In this document: positions 36,003 through 43,553 of the stretch, piece by piece
Layout: every line of letters begins with the position of its first letter
Position numbering within the stretch: the stretch's first letter is position 1
DNA from: CAZSMC01 sp964607755
Lineage (GTDB): Bacteria; Zhuqueibacterota; Zhuqueibacteria; Residuimicrobiales; Krinioviventaceae
Length of the DNA: 64,000 nucleotides
Reading direction: 5' to 3'
Assembly: GCA_964607755.1 (NCBI GenBank)
Contig: CAZSMC010000008.1
Span: forward strand, 1 to 64,000
Made by a program: the position numbers and the translations under genes
Notes under the pieces: generated by a model
Seen by the model: only the letters and a program-made list of their open reading frames with translations
What the model was told of the DNA's origin: nothing
The model's database searches: none

Positions 36003-37097
36003 TTGAATACACCATTTAACGAAAAGTTTCAAGATTCTATGAAAAATGACAAAAACAACATATTGGTTGGGCAAAGCCTGCCAGAGTGCGAAGAGTTTGC
36101 CCTGTCGATTGGCGAGAGAAAATACCGCGGCCGTCAGTTGTACAAGTGGATTTATGAAAAACGTGTCCGCACATTTGATGAAATGACTGATGTGCCATTG
36201 GGTTTACGGAAAAAGCTTGCGCAAAATGCTCAGCTCGGTTGGCTGGAACTGGCGGACAAAAATCATTCGCTTGAATCTGCATCGATCAAGTATCTTTTCA
36301 GGTTAATAGATGGTTCTTTTATTGAAAGTGTGCTCATCATCGAAGGAGCAAGACGGACGCTGTGTATTTCTTCTCAAGTTGGCTGCGCACTCGATTGCCA
36401 CTTTTGCGCCACTGGCAAGCTGGGTTTCAAGCGGAATCTCACAGCCGGGGAAATCGTCGATCAGGTTTTGTTTGTTGCTGATGACCAGGATGCGTTGCCG
36501 ACAAATGTCGTCTTTATGGGCATGGGCGAGCCTTTTTATAATTACGACAATGTCATCAACGCTGCTTTTCTGATTACCGACGATAATGGCATATCCATTG
36601 GACCGAGACACGTGGTTATCTCTACAGCCGGAATTGTCGACCGAATACACCAATACACACGGGAACGGCACAAATACAAATTAGCGGTTTCATTGAACTC
36701 TCCGTTTGAAGAAGAAAGAAAGCAACTCATGCCGGGCACGCGTTTGTGGAGCCTTGATGATCTTATTGTAGCGGTGCAAAAGTATGCCCGTGTGATGAAA
36801 AGGAAACCTACCATCGAATATGTGCTGTTCCAGGGACTCAATGACACGGAGCGACACGCCCGCGCACTCCGCAACATCGTGAATCGAATGCCGTGCAAAA
36901 TGAACCTTATTCCTTACAATCCGGTTGTGCCGGATTATCACCGTCCGACCACAGAGTCTGTTGGTATGTTTATGAACTGGTTGCATCCATTAAACTGCGG
37001 ACTGTCAGTGCGCTGGAGCAAAGGCACGGATATCAACGCGGCGTGCGGGCAATTGGCAGGTTCCAGGAAAAAAGAGGAGGCAGAACGTGCCGTCTAA
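36003..37097 (+). CDS. rlmN: 23S rRNA (adenine2503-C2)-methyltransferase, radical SAM
   Basis: A 364-residue RlmN enzyme that methylates A2503 of 23S rRNA and A37 of some tRNAs. The radical SAM motif CALDCHFCATG is present, as are GMGEPFYNYDNV, the substrate motif YVLFQGLNDTERHA, and the second catalytic Cys in AACGQLAG near the C-terminus. The start is TTG 36003 or ATG 36039; neither has a clear SD. The end overlaps the next gene by 11 nt. Confidence 0.95.
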   Translation: MNTPFNEKFQDSMKNDKNNILVGQSLPECEEFALSIGERKYRGRQLYKWIYEKRVRTFDEMTDVPLGLRKKLAQNAQLGWLELADKNHSLESASIKYLFRLIDGSFIESVLIIEGARRTLCISSQVGCALDCHFCATGKLGFKRNLTAGEIVDQVLFVADDQDALPTNVVFMGMGEPFYNYDNVINAAFLITDDNGISIGPRHVVISTAGIVDRIHQYTRERHKYKLAVSLNSPFEEERKQLMPGTRLWSLDDLIVAVQKYARVMKRKPTIEYVLFQGLNDTERHARALRNIVNRMPCKMNLIPYNPVVPDYHRPTTESVGMFMNWLHPLNCGLSVRWSKGTDINAACGQLAGSRKKEEAERAV

Positions 37098-37590
37098 AAG
37101 AAAACCGATTATCGGTGTTATGGGGGGGTCGCAAACCTCAAGTGAGGTGTGGAAAATGGCGTTTGAACTTGGCAGAGGCATTGCCGCAAAAGGCTGGATA
37201 CTTCTCAACGGCGGTCGCGACGAAGGTGTGATGCGCGCTTCAGCAGAAGGGGCAAAAAGTCAGCACGGACTGACAATCGGTGTTTTGCCGGGCAACCAGA
37301 CTTCGAAAGCCAATCCGTTCATCGACATTCCCATTGTCACAAATATGGGAGATGCCCGCAATGTTATAAATGTGCTGTCCAGCGATATTGTTGTTGGCTG
37401 CCCTGGCTCGGCTGGTACCATTTCAGAGATCTCGCTGGCTCTTAAAAACGCTAAACCTGTAATCCTCATAGATTTCGATCTTTCTCGCCTTTTCCCGGAA
37501 TGTAAAAAAACCGGTCAATTGCAAATCACAGATAGTGTGCCTGCCTGTCTTTTACTTGTGGAACAGCGATTGGCGAAACTGTCATTTTAG
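37087..37590 (+). CDS. TIGR00725 / LOG-like Rossmann-fold protein
   Basis: A 167-residue protein related to lysine-decarboxylase-like (LOG) and DprA Rossmann folds: IIGVMGGSQTS near 9, GWILLNGGRDEGVMRASAEGA near 35, and GCPGSAGTISEISLAL, which corresponds to the PGGxGTxxE nucleotide-binding loop of LOG proteins but with Ser in place of the second Gly. Activity is unknown. The GTG start overlaps rlmN by 11 nt, with GGAGG just upstream (AGGAGG at 37074-37079). Its stop overlaps the convergent gene's stop by 9 nt. Confidence 0.8.
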   Translation: MPSKRKPIIGVMGGSQTSSEVWKMAFELGRGIAAKGWILLNGGRDEGVMRASAEGAKSQHGLTIGVLPGNQTSKANPFIDIPIVTNMGDARNVINVLSSDIVVGCPGSAGTISEISLALKNAKPVILIDFDLSRLFPECKKTGQLQITDSVPACLLLVEQRLAKLSF

Positions 37591-38130
37591 ACTGGTCCGT
37601 TTATCCAAGTCGTCAAATCTGCGCTGTAAATTGCTTATGGCGTTTTTCCACTGCCTGCTCTGTTCACGAATTTCTTTCTTTTGTCCCTCAATCTGTCGTT
37701 CAATCTTGTCAAGCGCATCCTGAGTGATTTGCAAGGTCTCACATACATTTTCATGCTTCTTTTCCAAAACCAATAATCGCTCGAGAATTTTATTTTCCTG
37801 GTCTTCCATGGTCTTGCGCAAAGACGCTGCTATAGCCAGAGCATTTGCGGTATCACCAGCCGCGACGTAAAGGTCTTCTCTTAGTCCTTGTATCTTTTGC
37901 TCTTGTTCTTTCAAACTTTGCTCAAGATCTCCAAGATGAGCATTCAATATCTTGTTTGTAATGGTCAGCGTTTTGATCTCATCTTGAAGCGGTTCTTCGA
38001 CAATCTGCCGGGTGATGAGCAACGTCACCACCATGGCAATGGTCACACTGACAAGGATGACTGTGCCGATAAGCACACGCAATGCCTGCGGATGTCCATG
38101 CTTTTTTTGTGCACTGTTTTTTTTATCCAT
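37582..38130 (-). CDS. single-pass membrane coiled-coil protein
   Basis: A 182-residue protein of no recognised family. A short basic cytoplasmic start is followed by one membrane helix (VLIGTVILVSVTIAMVVTLLI, about 19-39) and a long heptad-rich coiled coil filling the rest (LGDLEQSLKEQEQKIQGLRE, DKIERQIEGQKKEIREQS). The architecture resembles division- or envelope-linked scaffolds, but no function is assigned. It is convergent with the LOG-like gene and stands alone. Confidence 0.65.
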   Translation of the reverse strand: MDKKNSAQKKHGHPQALRVLIGTVILVSVTIAMVVTLLITRQIVEEPLQDEIKTLTITNKILNAHLGDLEQSLKEQEQKIQGLREDLYVAAGDTANALAIAASLRKTMEDQENKILERLLVLEKKHENVCETLQITQDALDKIERQIEGQKKEIREQSRQWKNAISNLQRRFDDLDKRTSLK

Positions 38131-38379
38131 AACATTTTACCTTTTTATCTCATTTCATCCGCTTATCAATTTCACAAACATAGGGTATCAAAAGTAGAGC
38201 AAACAATCAATACTTTTTTATATTTTATGAAATTTTTTCTGGTGTCTTAATTTAGATTATATTAACATAAGCAGAACACGCCGGTACGTCTATTTATTCA
38301 GCCTTTGATTTTCAGCCTGAAATGATTAAATTTTTTTCTTTTAAATCATGCACATGTTAAACTATAAATAGGAGCCTTT

Positions 38380-39603
38380 ATGAACAAACTTACCATTGAT
38401 GATCTTGATCTCAAGGGAAAACGCGTGCTCGTTCGAGTGGATTTCAACGTGCCGCTCACCAAGGACAAGCAAGTCGCAGATGACAAGCGCATTGTCGCTG
38501 CCCTCCCGACGATCAAAAAGGTGATGAGCGAAGGCGGCAAAGCGATATTAATGTCTCATCTTGGCAGGCCAAAAGGAAAAGTGAAACCCGAATTCTCGCT
38601 CGCACCAGTGGCAAAACGATTGGGGGAATTGCTGAAAACACAGGTTGCCTTTGCACCGGACTGTGTTGGCAAAGATGTTGAGAAAATGGTTGCGGAAATG
38701 AATGACGGTGAAGTGTTGCTCCTGGAAAACCTTCGCTTTCATCCTGAAGAAGAGGGAAAAAAAGACGGTGAAAAAATGTCCGAAGAGGATCGCCAGTGGT
38801 TCATAGACGGTCTGGCCAGATTAGCTGACGTCTATATCGATGACGCTTTTGGTACCGCCCATCGGAATCACGCCTCCATGGCTGGTGTGCCCAAAAAACT
38901 GGGACAGGGAGCGGCCGGTTATCTGCTGCAAAAAGAACTGGATTATTTTTCCAAAGTGCTGGAAAATCCGGAACGGCCTTTTATCGCCATCCTTGGCGGC
39001 GCCAAGGTGTCCGATAAAATTCAGGTCATCGATAATTTCCTGGACAAAGTTGACAGTCTGCTCATCGGCGGTGCCATGGCCTACACTTTTTTGAAAGCAA
39101 AAGGTATTGAGGTTGGCTCTTCACGGGTAGAAGAAGAATATCTTGACAAAGCCAAAGAATACCTGCAAAAAGCAAAAGACAAGAATGTCAAACTGCTTTT
39201 GCCCGTCGATCATGTAGTGGCTGCCGAGTTTCCAAAAGGCGAATCCGCACAGGGCCAAACGACTGAGGGCGAATCGATTCCTGACGGCAAAATGGGACTC
39301 GATATCGGTCCGAAGACACTGGAGATATACAATAAAGAAGTAAACCAGGCGAAAACAGTCATCTGGAACGGGCCCATGGGCGTTTTTGAAGTCAAAGGAT
39401 TTGACAAAGGCACCTATGGATTGGCTGATACTATTGCCAATGCCAAAGTGACGTCGGTCGTTGGCGGCGGCGATTCTGCCAGCGCTGCCAAGAAATCCGG
39501 CCAGGCAGATAAATTCAGTCACATTTCCACCGGCGGCGGGGCCAGTCTGGAACTGCTGGAAGGTAAAACCTTACCCGGTGTAGCTGCGCTAACAGATAAA
39601 TAA
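38380..39603 (+). CDS. pgk: Phosphoglycerate kinase
   Basis: A 407-residue glycolytic kinase (1,3-bisphosphoglycerate + ADP to 3-phosphoglycerate + ATP). Seen: KRVLVRVDFNVPL, LMSHLGRPKG, LLLENLRFHPEEEGK, GGAKVSDKI, NGPMGVFEV and the C-terminal VGGGDSASAAKK and STGGGASLELLEG loops. AGGAG is 6 nt before the ATG. It is a single-gene transcript with its own terminator. Confidence 0.98.
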   Translation: MNKLTIDDLDLKGKRVLVRVDFNVPLTKDKQVADDKRIVAALPTIKKVMSEGGKAILMSHLGRPKGKVKPEFSLAPVAKRLGELLKTQVAFAPDCVGKDVEKMVAEMNDGEVLLLENLRFHPEEEGKKDGEKMSEEDRQWFIDGLARLADVYIDDAFGTAHRNHASMAGVPKKLGQGAAGYLLQKELDYFSKVLENPERPFIAILGGAKVSDKIQVIDNFLDKVDSLLIGGAMAYTFLKAKGIEVGSSRVEEEYLDKAKEYLQKAKDKNVKLLLPVDHVVAAEFPKGESAQGQTTEGESIPDGKMGLDIGPKTLEIYNKEVNQAKTVIWNGPMGVFEVKGFDKGTYGLADTIANAKVTSVVGGGDSASAAKKSGQADKFSHISTGGGASLELLEGKTLPGVAALTDK

Positions 39604-39620
39604 AGATACCATATTTCGAA

Positions 39621-39654
39621 AAAGAGCTGCTGGATTTGGCAGCTCTTTTTTTTT
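39621..39654 (+). terminator. rho-independent terminator after pgk
   Basis: AGAGCTGC (39623-39630) pairs with GCAGCTCT (39639-39646), 8-nt loop, then a T run to 39654. The A run before the stem could let it work for the opposite strand as well. Confidence 0.9.
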
Positions 39655-39704
39655 ATCAGCACTTTTAGAAAATCAGACAAAGAATAACCGCTTTAGAGAG
39701 CACT

Positions 39705-40142
39705 TTATTCTATTGAACCGAAATCAAAAGATTTTACCTCTCCCATACCTTTGGCGAAACAGGCAATTCGGGCTGTATTCTCAATCACTTCACTCCGGTA
39801 TAAAAGTTCGTACAGGTCCGGAGCAACCACAAAAGTACCATGATTTTCCATCATCACAACCGTAACCTCTGGATCTTTATAGTAACTCACGATAGATTCA
39901 ACCAGTTTTTCAGAACCGACGGGTTCGTACGGTACAATGCCGATATTTTTCAAAAGTTTTACAGATTGCTGAGTTACCGGCGGTATTTTTTTACCGATAC
40001 ATCCCCAGGCTGTCGCATACGGAGAATGCACATGCATGATAGCCCCAACCTCCGGCCGCATTTTATAAATTTCAGCATGAATTGGTGTTTCATGAGACGG
40101 TTCTGGTCCGTCAATTATTTTTTCTTCCAGACACCATTTCAC
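39705..40142 (-). pseudogene. class II aldolase/adducin family protein, N-terminus missing
   Basis: 145 residues covering only the C-terminal two thirds of a usual 210-220-residue aldolase: GPEPSHETPIHAEIYK, the zinc-site HVHSPYATAWG and MMENHGTFVVAPDLYE are present, but the N-terminal phosphate-binding GN-S-R loop is not. The GTG at 40142 overlaps the upstream stop. Reading further upstream in the same frame gives PETWRLFAGAVKWCLEE, which looks like the end of the neighbouring lipoprotein domain, so a deletion has joined two genes. Inactive as it stands. Confidence 0.7.
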
Positions 40143-40624
40143 AGCGCCGGCAAAAAGCCGCCACGTTTCTGGGTCAGTACAGTCACAGTATCTTCCAATC
40201 CTGCTGATAACGAATGTTCTGGTTTTGTAATCAGAATTTGCGTTTGATCGCGAACCGATCCGTATTCAACCTTGAAGGTGGTATCTGTCATGCATAATTC
40301 ATCGTAAAGATACGATTCCAGACAAACGAGCGGTACCTGAGCGTCCGTCGATCTGTCCCTGATTTTTCCGGTCAAAATAGAAGCCGAAATCAAGATAAAC
40401 TGTGCGTTATTCGCATCATCCAGAGTCGTCAAGGAATCGACTTTAGCGTGCACAATATACCCTAATTTTTCCAGTCTTTCTTTTACCATTTGATCTCCGC
40501 GGATCAAATCGGTATCTCCGACCACCATGAGTACAGGTTTTGGAGGAGGACTGCCATTACAAGTCAAAATGACAAGAGCTATAAAAACAAAAGCGATGAC
40601 TAACAGAATCGGTTTTTTATCCAA
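40139..40624 (-). pseudogene. truncated lipoprotein-like gene
   Basis: 161 residues: a membrane/lipoprotein signal (VIAFVFIALVILTC, Cys21) and a flavodoxin-like domain (VLMVVGDTDLIRGDQMVKER, ILISASILTG, VPLVCLESYLYDELCM, HSLSAGLED). The domain breaks off after DTVTVLTQ; its expected closing helix (ETWRLFAGAVKW) is found just downstream in another frame, so an internal deletion plus frameshift has occurred, followed by the fusion to the aldolase remnant. Confidence 0.6.
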
Positions 40625-40636
40625 AAGATGGTTCCT

Positions 40637-42050
40637 TTAATTAATTACTGCCGTTTTCCAGTATGCATTTCCTGACGAGCGGTTCCAGACTATTGGCACC
40701 ATGTACAAACGGATGGTCACACTTTGCCCGGCCCATTTTGAAAGACCGGCGGTGATGGTTTTATATGTTCTCTTTGCCTTGCTCTTTTCATAGTCATCCT
40801 GTGGAGAAGGAAAATAGTGCGGCAGGAACCATGGTAAACTGCCATCCTCTTTTGTCCAGTCCAATGCTTCTCCCCCATCAATGACTTGCTCTGACTCGGG
40901 AATTTCGATATTGTCCACGTAGATTTCCAGCGTCCAGGCACGACCGGGATCTGCACCAACCTCGAGTTCGAGCACAGGGTCATCATCCAGTTTGACCTGT
41001 CGCATCAGATAACAATTACGAATCTCGTTTTTCGGATATGTTGCCAGCACATCATCTTCGGCATCGTAAAACGTACCGCCGCGGATGCCTCGGAATCCGC
41101 CGCCGGGCGTTCCGTAACCGGCCCGAATGAGCGTCCAGTCAGGATTCCAATAGTTGACAAACTCGTTCGGATCGAATAATTCAAGCGGCTGAGTGGCAAT
41201 GCACGTTTCTATGGGGATGTGAATTTCATTGTCCGTTGTTGTGGCATCGCTCCAGTATGCAAGCATTTTTTGACCCATTGCTGCTGTTTTTTTGCCAAGT
41301 TCTTGCGGGGTTGTATTCACAGGGGGCGTTAGTTTTACCGAACCGATATACTCGCCTTTTGTGCGCCCGCCAAACGCATCCACAAGGTAATCCGGGATGA
41401 TCTTTGTGCCGTGCATGGCAGCCAAAACCCCAGCAGCGCAGGCAGCATTGCAATCAGCATCTGTATAATCTGCCGCCTGAACCGCCATATTCAACGTTTT
41501 TAACAGGTCGCCGCCGCCAAACCACAGCGCAACAGCGACCATACCAAAATTCTGCACAGCGCCATTAGTGGCGGGATAAATGGGAGAAAACTGATCCATG
41601 ACAGCGTCGCCGCACTCTGTTGCTGAATAGCCGGCCCGGGCTTTTTCCGTGCTTGTCTGCTCAAGGGGAGCGCCCCAGGCTGTCTTCGGCACCTGCCAAT
41701 GCCCGGTGGGTCCCCATTCGGCAATGACATAAGGCTGATCCCAGAACTGACGCGCCAGGTGCGTTACCTCACCGATGTCGCCGTAGGTGTTGATGCCAAG
41801 TAGGTCCATATCCGGACAATCTTGTTTGATCTGCTGAATTTTCTTCTCAAATCGTCCGCTGCCTACCCGGTCATCACCGGATGATGCGGGTCAATCTCCT
41901 TGATAGCTCTGGCCACATCATTGAGCCGCTGCCACAAATCCGGGTGGTGTGGCACGCCCGGCGGAATCCAGTCCAGTTCGTTGCCTACATTCCAGAACAT
42001 CACAGCCGGGTGATCCTTGAATCTATTTACCCGGTCCAAAACACGCTTTT
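40637..42050 (-). pseudogene. chimeric remnant: glycoside hydrolase TIM barrel + ADP-ribosylglycohydrolase + beta domain
   Basis: Three layers on the minus strand. First, about 42048-41880 encodes part of a GH2-like TIM barrel (FKDHPAVMFWNVGNELDW with the acid/base NE, then HHPVMTG and a stop). Second, after a frameshift near 41880, the barrel continues (CPDMDLLGINTYGD, YVIAEWGPTGHW with the nucleophile Glu). Third, in the same frame near 41620, it switches to the C-terminal half of an ADP-ribosylglycohydrolase (FGMVAVALWFGGGDLLKTLN, then DADCNAACAAGVLAAMHG metal site), followed by a beta-sandwich-like end. No single family has this order, and both enzymes are incomplete. The open part is 40637-41809. 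Confidence 0.65.
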
Positions 42051-42236
42051 TTTAGTGTTGGTATTGTCAACAACAAATGGCTGCTTCATTTGCAGGCAAG
42101 ATTCCAGCAGCACAGCTTCGCGATGGCGGGTTTTTAGCATATCCAAATTAATACAAATATGGGATTCGAAAAAGCCTTGCTTATAAAAAGTTGTTTTTCC
42201 TGATGCTTGAATGTCAATAAAAACAACTGCTTCCAT
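42027..42236 (-). pseudogene. N-terminal fragment of a P-loop kinase
   Basis: About 70 residues from ATG 42236: VVFIDIQASGKTTFYKQ, an atypical Walker A (Asp in place of the first Gly), INLDMLKTRHREAVLLESCL, then KQPFVVDNTN, all matching the start of small ATP-binding kinases of about 150 residues. It then runs into the glycoside hydrolase remnant (VFWTG, stop). Truncated by a deletion junction near 42045. Confidence 0.6.
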
Positions 42237-42414
42237 CTTGCCAATTCCACACAATGCGTATGATTCAACATAATCATGGATGCAGCTCTGGAACGCATCT
42301 CGCGAAAGGGAATTTCTTTCAAATCCAGAGCCGTTTTTCAATAGTGCTGTTTAGCGATTGAATTCGCTAACATTCCGGTCTGATGAATAGCGGTAAAGCG
42401 ATTTGGGGCATGTG

Positions 42415-42438
42415 AAAAAGCGGGACACAACGTCCCGC
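42415..42438 (-). terminator. rho-independent terminator after sodC
   Basis: Minus-strand stem GCGGGAC/GTCCCGC (42420-42438) with a 5-nt loop, then UUUUU (after one C) at 42415-42419. 46 nt after the sodC stop. Confidence 0.82.
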
Positions 42439-42483
42439 CAGGTTATTTGTTAAAATTTGTCGTTCAATTCACCGAACAGGTAT

Positions 42484-43074
42484 TTACATCGAATATTCAC
42501 CTTCGCCTTTGGCAATGCCAATAACACCGCAGGCGACACGAGCCCCGGCATCTCCAGTTGGCTGCGACTCTAAATCATCTTCACCGGCATGCACAACCAC
42601 AGCACGACCGATGATATTATGACCACCGCTGAAGGAAATCACCGGATCGGTCCATTCCAGATGAGCAACACCTTCTTCGTCGGCGTTAAGGTTGCCGAGA
42701 TCGCCGACATGCCGCTGATCCGCCGGATCACTCGGCGCACCATGGGGGCTGCCGTCCGGGGCAAAGTGACCACCCGCCGAGGTGCCATCAGGCGCAGTGC
42801 AGTCACCGTACTGATGAATGTGAAAACCATGCTTACCGGGAGTGAGCCCTCTAACATCTGCAACCACTTTGATGCCGTTTTCGGTTTTTGTAAACCACAC
42901 TGTTCCGGTAACATCATTTCCCTCGGTCGGGTGTAATACAGCAACAGCGCGGGTAATTTTTTCTCCTTGCATTTCACCCATCGGCTGCTGCTCTTCCCGG
43001 GGCTGGCAGACGAGCAATGAAAAAATCACTACCATCAAAAGTGCTGCTATTCCGAGACCGTTTCTTTTTCGCAT
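42484..43074 (-). CDS. sodC: Cu/Zn superoxide dismutase, probable lipoprotein
   Basis: A 196-residue envelope SOD converting superoxide to hydrogen peroxide and oxygen. An N-terminal hydrophobic segment ends in SLLVCQ (lipobox-like, Cys23), so it is probably membrane anchored in the periplasm. Copper ligands GFHIHQYGDC, the zinc loop with GGHFAPDGSPHG and HVGDLGNL, bridging region, GRAVVVHAGEDDL and the disulfide partner RVACGVIGI are all present. AGGAGG SD (43081-43086, reversed) precedes the ATG. A dyad and TATAAT box lie upstream (43120-43162). Confidence 0.94.
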   Translation of the reverse strand: MRKRNGLGIAALLMVVIFSLLVCQPREEQQPMGEMQGEKITRAVAVLHPTEGNDVTGTVWFTKTENGIKVVADVRGLTPGKHGFHIHQYGDCTAPDGTSAGGHFAPDGSPHGAPSDPADQRHVGDLGNLNADEEGVAHLEWTDPVISFSGGHNIIGRAVVVHAGEDDLESQPTGDAGARVACGVIGIAKGEGEYSM

Positions 43075-43119
43075 AACGATTCCTCCTGTTTGGTTAAAAT
43101 TCCTGTTATTTATTTATTT

Positions 43120-43162
43120 ATTATAAACAAAATCAGGCAATTTTTCATTCGGATAAATTGCC
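43120..43162 (-). promoter_or_regulatory. candidate sodC promoter with dyad
   Basis: TATAAT on the minus strand (43120-43125) lies about 45 nt before the sodC start. Directly upstream, GGCAATTT (43136-43143) and AAATTGCC (43155-43162) form an inverted repeat with an 11-nt spacer covering the -35 region, a possible repressor site. Confidence 0.4.
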
Positions 43163-43212
43163 ATATCGCATAATATTTTTTGCACTCGAACAGAGAAGAA
43201 AAAGCAGTTCTG

Positions 43213-43539
43213 TTACCTGCCAATCATTTTTTTGAATTCTTTTTCTTCAATAACCTGCACATTGTGTTCCCTGGCTGCATCCAATTTACTGCCGGGATTT
43301 TCACCGGCCACTACGTAATCGGTGTTGCCGCTGACGCTGGATGTCGACCGTCCGCCCAGCGACTCGACGATTTCTTTGGCCTCGCTGCGGCTAAACTCAT
43401 CAAGTTCACCGGTGAATACAAACGTCTTGCCCTGCAGTGTTTTCCTTTTTTGAGTCTCGAACTCTTGCACGTTGACTCCGGCTTTTAACAAACGATCGAT
43501 AATTTGTTGATTTTTTTTGTATGGATTCTTTTCGGTCAT
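43213..43539 (-). CDS. stand-alone BRCT domain protein
   Basis: A 108-residue protein: an N-terminal helical segment (NQQIIDRLLKAGVNVQEFET) and one BRCT domain (LQGKTFVFTGELDEFSRSEA, LGGRSTSSVSGNTDYVVAGE, GSKLDAAREHNVQVIEE). It is closely like the C-terminal BRCT of NAD-dependent DNA ligase LigA, including the preceding helix, so it may descend from a ligase that lost its body. GAGGA 8 nt before its ATG suggests it is translated on its own. It lies 14 nt downstream of polX, hinting at a shared DNA repair role. Confidence 0.8.
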   Translation of the reverse strand: MTEKNPYKKNQQIIDRLLKAGVNVQEFETQKRKTLQGKTFVFTGELDEFSRSEAKEIVESLGGRSTSSVSGNTDYVVAGENPGSKLDAAREHNVQVIEEKEFKKMIGR

Positions 43540-43553
43540 AAATCATGTCCTCG

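Noticed and set aside
42134..42322. Minus-strand frame reading EIPFREMRSRAASMIM as a further gene
   Set aside because: It overlaps the kinase fragment in another frame and is only about 20 plausible residues long; it may be one more remnant but cannot be supported.
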